Positions 13,640-17,095 of a stretch of DNA of 17,095 nt are shown piece by piece. The position numbers and the translations under genes were made by a program. A model generated the notes under the pieces. The model was not told the origin of the DNA and searched no databases. It was given only the letters and a program-made list of their open reading frames with translations. The stretch is from Bacillota bacterium (GTDB lineage Bacteria; Bacillota; Clostridia; Acetivibrionales; DTU013): assembly GCA_023415815.1 (NCBI GenBank), contig JAEZJL010000320.1, positions 1 through 17,095 of the forward strand. Reading direction: 5' to 3'. Positions within the stretch are counted from its first letter, which is position 1; each line of letters starts with the position of its first letter.

Positions 13640-15020
13640 CTATTTTAAAAAGGAACTCCGGCAGGCGTATACCGAAAACAGGAGCGGGACCAACAGGAAA
13701 ATGGCTTTCGCGCTGTTCCTGGGGCTGGTGTCGTTCTCGCTGTATTTCGTGTTTCAAACCCTGCGTGAAAGCGTGCTTTCAGACACCGTTCCCGAAATCA
13801 TGCAGCCCAGCTTCTTTTCTACGGTTTATATTTACATCCATACGGCGTTCCTATTCAACGCGGTATATTTTATCGTTTACTACGACTACCTTTTCTTTTC
13901 CGAAATAAGAAAAAATACATGGTACCTGCTGGTACAGATGCGGTACAATCCTGTGCTGATGATATTTTCCAAGTTTACGGCGCTGCTGTACTCGGTTTTT
14001 TTGATTTATACCGTGGGCTTCGCCTTTACGGTGTTCCTCACCGTTTTTCTGAAATATACCTTTATATTTGCCTATTTGCCGACTTTATACCTTGCCGGCT
14101 TCGCGGACCTCATACTCATAAGCATACTCTCCCTGACATTTTCGCTTTATGTAAGGACGGTCGTCAATGCCCGCTATCTGATAGCCTTTTCCGCCGGCTT
14201 TACCATAATGCTTAAAATGGCGCTCGGCTACTATGCCGTGATATCCAACCGCGTAGCCATGCAGAAAATCGGCAGCCTATTTGATTTCAGCCGTTCCCTG
14301 TACATGCCTGCCGCGGCGCTGATAATCATAAGCTGCTGCGTTATATGCGTGATAAGGGCCAGGAATGTGGCAAAGTACTACAGTCTCGCTCCCGACGACC
14401 TTCTGGCACTTTCAAATGACCCTGTCATATATATCGACTCCAAAACGGGAAAACGGAGAGCGGCGGACAACGGTGAAAAGACAACGCGGCGCGGAAAAGC
14501 TTTTGATGTCGCTGCCACCGCCGGGCTGATCGCCTTTATTTGCGCCGCGCTCGTATTTAATATTTTCATCATTTTGATCAACGCGTCCACGCCCGGCAGC
14601 GAGGTTGCCATCCGGGGCGTGATCCCGTTCATTTTCAAATCTGACACAATGGCGCCGGAAATCAAGCTGAACGATCTTGCCTATTTTCGGAAGGTCGACA
14701 GTTGGTACGATGTTGAAAAGGGGCAGATCATTCTTTTCGAGAGCGGCAATGTCATCTATGTGGAGCGGGTCGTTGAAAAAAACGCGAATGAGCTTAAAGT
14801 GGATATCGACAACTATCCGCCCATGTCCCAGCCGGGAGCCATGCTGAGGACCATTCCGCGGCAGGCGGTCCACGGAGTGTACAGCGGCAGGAGCAGATGG
14901 TTGGGTGCGCTGATCCTTTTCGCAAACACCATCATAGGGAGATTGCTGTTTTTGCTGCTGCCCGCCGTGCTGCTGTTTTATAACAAGCAGCTTCCGGGCA
15001 TATCCAGGAAAAAATCATAG
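13623..15020 (+). CDS. ABC-2-like permease fused to an inactive signal-peptidase-like domain
   Basis: This 465-residue protein has about six membrane helices in its N-terminal 250 residues (near 27-46, 68-90, 115-140, 147-172, 182-203, 228-246), like an ABC-2 exporter permease. A cytoplasmic loop rich in basic residues follows, then a seventh helix (about 296-320), an outside domain (about 325-425) and a last helix (about 427-453). The outside domain has the S26 peptidase outline: KSDTMAPEIKLNDLAYF, KGQIILFESGNVIYVERVVEK, DIDNYPP and QAVHGVY. However, the nucleophile Ser is Thr342 and the catalytic His is Glu381, so it should be inactive. The final helix corresponds to the one missing from the adjacent SipW. 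The ATG at 13623 overlaps the pseudo-ATPase gene by 17 bases, with GAGGAG 13 bases upstream. Earlier in-frame codons lie inside that gene and add no family residues. Confidence 0.78.
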   Translation: MIYRNSYFKKELRQAYTENRSGTNRKMAFALFLGLVSFSLYFVFQTLRESVLSDTVPEIMQPSFFSTVYIYIHTAFLFNAVYFIVYYDYLFFSEIRKNTWYLLVQMRYNPVLMIFSKFTALLYSVFLIYTVGFAFTVFLTVFLKYTFIFAYLPTLYLAGFADLILISILSLTFSLYVRTVVNARYLIAFSAGFTIMLKMALGYYAVISNRVAMQKIGSLFDFSRSLYMPAAALIIISCCVICVIRARNVAKYYSLAPDDLLALSNDPVIYIDSKTGKRRAADNGEKTTRRGKAFDVAATAGLIAFICAALVFNIFIILINASTPGSEVAIRGVIPFIFKSDTMAPEIKLNDLAYFRKVDSWYDVEKGQIILFESGNVIYVERVVEKNANELKVDIDNYPPMSQPGAMLRTIPRQAVHGVYSGRSRWLGALILFANTIIGRLLFLLLPAVLLFYNKQLPGISRKKS

Positions 15021-15021
15021 C

Positions 15022-15065
15022 AGGCACTCATGCCTCAAGTTTATATCTGAGGGAAGCATATTTTT
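15022..15065 (+). terminator. possible terminator after the permease-fusion gene
   Basis: Two small stems, AGGCA-CTCA-TGCCT (15022-15035) and CCTCA/TGAGG (15033-15052), are mutually exclusive and precede a T run at 15061-15065. The stems are short and the T run is eight bases away, so this is only a weak candidate. Confidence 0.3.
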
Positions 15066-15117
15066 GTCCGTAAAAGAATATAAATACCGGGTCGGTTATC
15101 TTTTATGGCTATTAATG

Positions 15118-15147
15118 TTGCAGGAGAGGCGGACGATAGGGTAAAAT
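15118..15147 (+). promoter_or_regulatory. possible uppP promoter
   Basis: TAAAAT (15142-15147) is a good -10. The element 18 bases upstream is TTGCAG (15118-15123), a poor -35. The start codon is about 50 bases downstream. Confidence 0.4.
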
Positions 15148-15197
15148 AGTAGTTGAATTTCAAAATCCAATGATGCGGAATAACAAGAGGACATGAT

Positions 15198-16001
15198 ATG
15201 GATCTGGTTATAAAAGCCATAATACTTGGCATTGTGGAAGGGATCACGGAATTTCTTCCCATTTCGTCTACGGGGCATCTCATCCTGTTCGGCCATTTTC
15301 TCGGGTTTACGGGAGAGTTTGCGGTTATGTTTGAAATCGTCATACAGCTCGGAGCCATTCTCGCGGTCGTTTTTTATTACAGGAAGCGGATCGCGGACTC
15401 CCTGAAGAACATCAGGCCAGGACAGTGGGGCTTCAAGCTCTGGCTCTGGATGTTTATAGCGTTTTTGCCGTCGGCCGCTTTAGGCCTGCTGCTCGATGAT
15501 TACATAGCGAAATACCTGTTCTCGCCGTTCACCGTCTCGATAGCGCTCATCGTAGGTGCGGTTTTGATCATCGTGGTTGAAAAAACGTATAAGACCGTAA
15601 AGTATAACGACATGCTCAAGGTGGGCGCAAAAAAGTCGCTGCTGATCGGAGTTGCGCAGTGCATGTCGCTGCTTCCGGGAATGTCGAGATCGGCGTCCAC
15701 AATCATCGGCGGTTTGATGGTAGGCCTCTCTGTCAAGGCTGCGGCGGAGTTCTCGTTCTTCCTGGCGATTCCAACCATGATCGCGGCGACGGGCTATTCT
15801 CTCTTTAAAGGGATTTCCGCTATGACGGCGGTAGAATGGACCGCCCTTATCGTCGGGTTTGCGGTATCGTTCATTACGGCGTTTATCGTCGTGGGGAAAT
15901 TCCTTACTTTCCTCGGAAAGCATTCTTTAAAGCCTTTTGCCTACTACAGGCTGGCTGCAGGCTTTATAATGCTTCTCATTATCGCTTTCGGACTGCTGTG
16001 A
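15198..16001 (+). CDS. uppP: undecaprenyl-diphosphatase
   Basis: This 267-residue polytopic membrane enzyme dephosphorylates undecaprenyl pyrophosphate so that the lipid carrier can be reused in peptidoglycan and wall-polymer synthesis. It has both family motifs: EGITEFLPISSTGH (residues 14-27) with the catalytic Glu residues and His27, and PGMSRSAST (160-168) with the conserved Ser-Arg. The length is typical and about eight membrane helices are visible. The ATG at 15198 follows AGAGG by eight bases and begins exactly at the family consensus N-terminus. It stands alone, with an intrinsic hairpin downstream. The family also gives bacitracin resistance when overexpressed. There is no sign that it belongs to the preceding cluster. 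Confidence 0.96.
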   Translation: MDLVIKAIILGIVEGITEFLPISSTGHLILFGHFLGFTGEFAVMFEIVIQLGAILAVVFYYRKRIADSLKNIRPGQWGFKLWLWMFIAFLPSAALGLLLDDYIAKYLFSPFTVSIALIVGAVLIIVVEKTYKTVKYNDMLKVGAKKSLLIGVAQCMSLLPGMSRSASTIIGGLMVGLSVKAAAEFSFFLAIPTMIAATGYSLFKGISAMTAVEWTALIVGFAVSFITAFIVVGKFLTFLGKHSLKPFAYYRLAAGFIMLLIIAFGLL

Positions 16002-16068
16002 TAAAAGCTCCGGGGGAGACGGTCCTTCAGGTTTGCACATTTGACGTCCGCTAAATCGCGCTAATTAA

Positions 16069-16097
16069 AATCCCGGGGACATCGAGTTCCCGGGATT
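16069..16097. terminator. GC-rich hairpin between convergent uppP and FeoB-like genes
   Basis: AATCCCGGG (16069-16077) and CCCGGGATT (16089-16097) form a perfect 9-bp stem with an 11-base loop. On the minus strand it is followed by TTTAATTA, on the plus strand by no T run. It probably ends transcription from one or both sides. Confidence 0.6.
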
Positions 16098-16212
16098 ATG
16101 CATATATGAGCGTCAAACTGTCCGCAGGAAAGTCCCATTGACTGTCGAGCCTGCGTATCCAGCATTGCGTCAAACCGCTCAAAACACGGACAGCGCCCAC
16201 AGGCCCTGCAGG

Positions 16213-17064
16213 TCAGACCAGTCCCAGCAGCCGCACCGTATTTGCTATGATAAAGCATACCGCTATCCCTGCCACTGTCGGGACAAGGAAGGAAATCACG
16301 GTCCATTTCAGGCTTTGCGTTTCTTTTTTTATCGTCCAGCAGGTGGTGCCGCAGGGCCAGTGCATCAGTGAAAACAGCATCACGCATATGGCCGTCAGCC
16401 AGGTCCAGCCGTGGGATACAAGCAGGTCTCTCAATTGGGCCGGACTGTCCAGGTCAAGGATGTTGCCTGTGGCCATGTAGCTCATGATAATGATCGGGAC
16501 GACGATTTCATTTGCCGGGAAGCCGAGGATGAAAGCCATGAGGATATATCCGTCCAGCCCCAGCAGCTTTGCAAAGGGGTCCAGGAAGCCGGCGCAGTGC
16601 GCCAGAAGGCTCAGGCCGCCCGTATGTATGTTTGCCAGAGTCCATATGACAAGGCCCGCAGGCGCGGCTACCATGACGGCGCGGGCAAGGACGAACAGGG
16701 TTCTGTCAAATATCGACCGCATGATGACCCTGCCTATCTGCGGCTTTCTGTACGGAGGGAGCTCCAGGGTAAAGGAGGAGGGAAGCCCCTTCAATATGGT
16801 ACTGGAAAGGATTCTGGATATCAGCAGCGTCATGACGACGCCGAGCACGATCACCCCGGTCAGAAGCAGCGTGGAGGCCAGCGACTGAAAAGGACCGGCA
16901 AAAACGCCCGCAAAGAACATGGTGATAATGACGATCAGGGTGGGAAACCGGCCGTTGCAGGGCACCAGATTGTTGGTGATGATCGCTATCAGCCTCTCCC
17001 TGGGAGAGTCGATGATCCTGCAGCTGATGATGCCCGCCGCGTTGCAGCCGAAGCCCATGCACAT
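16213..17064 (-). CDS. FeoB-like membrane domain lacking the GTPase domain, 5'-truncated
   Basis: The 283 residues match the C-terminal half of a FeoB-type transporter: MGFGCNAAGIIS (about 3-14), NLVPCNGRFPTL with the Gate-domain Cys, LPPYRKPQIGRVIMRS, GFPANEIVVPI and WPCGTTCWTIKKETQSLKWT. About eight membrane helices are visible. The G domain and first Gate helices are absent. In FeoB-like proteins the MCMGFGCN motif is internal, yet here an in-frame TGA lies at 17073-17071, three codons before the first ATG, and no ribosome binding site precedes it. The other two upstream frames show no FeoB-like sequence over the last 31 bases. It may be a truncated pseudogene, a split transporter, or a gene interrupted at the window edge. 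It is distinct from the complete FeoB at 6303-8348. Confidence 0.7.
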   Translation of the reverse strand: MCMGFGCNAAGIISCRIIDSPRERLIAIITNNLVPCNGRFPTLIVIITMFFAGVFAGPFQSLASTLLLTGVIVLGVVMTLLISRILSSTILKGLPSSFTLELPPYRKPQIGRVIMRSIFDRTLFVLARAVMVAAPAGLVIWTLANIHTGGLSLLAHCAGFLDPFAKLLGLDGYILMAFILGFPANEIVVPIIIMSYMATGNILDLDSPAQLRDLLVSHGWTWLTAICVMLFSLMHWPCGTTCWTIKKETQSLKWTVISFLVPTVAGIAVCFIIANTVRLLGLV

Positions 17065-17095
17065 GAGTGTTCAATATATGCTACCCGCTTAAACC

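Overview
The window reads as chromosome from a low-to-mid GC Gram-positive anaerobe, most likely a member of the Clostridia. Supporting signs are AGGAGG-type ribosome binding sites with some GTG and TTG starts, sigma-A-like promoters, a feoA-feoA-feoB operon under a Bacillus-type 7-1-7 Fur box, a small Cys-rich FeoB-associated protein, a SipW-type signal peptidase, and no outer-membrane genes. The species cannot be named from the sequence.

Left part (1-1659, + strand): the end of a uronate-isomerase-like amidohydrolase, a short nitroreductase, and an RpiB/LacA/LacB-family isomerase resembling DhuI. This looks like the tail of a hexuronate or unsaturated-uronate catabolic operon. Next, on the minus strand (5318 down to 1700), comes an autoregulated-looking operon: a TetR repressor, an ABC ATPase and a two-FtsX-domain permease. 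Its promoter carries two palindromes.

Iron uptake (about 5660-8545, + strand): promoter, perfect Fur box, two tandem FeoA proteins, a weak terminator plus a second Fur-like palindrome, full-length FeoB, a 47-residue Cys-rich membrane protein and a clear terminator. One operator architecture, TGTTAG-N6-CTAACA, occurs both in the tetR leader and in the feo promoter, which suggests one regulator acts at both. A stand-alone HD-GYP phosphodiesterase and a flavodoxin-like protein follow.

The most unusual part is 10173-15020. It encodes two paralogous TasA/CalY-like secreted proteins with SipW-type signal peptides, one of them fused to a CBM2-like carbohydrate-binding domain, and a small third protein with the same kind of signal. 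After a terminator come a SipW-type signal peptidase with an intact Ser/His/Asp set, an ABC-ATPase-like protein that has lost every catalytic motif, and a multi-spanning permease-like protein whose C-terminus is a signal-peptidase-like domain with the catalytic Ser and His replaced. The inferred picture is a surface-fibre or matrix locus with its own maturation peptidase plus a non-catalytic ABC/peptidase-like membrane complex.

Right end: uppP (undecaprenyl-diphosphatase), a hairpin, and on the minus strand a FeoB-like membrane domain with no GTPase domain. Its reading frame is closed by a stop just upstream of the first usable ATG, so it is truncated, split, or damaged at the window edge.
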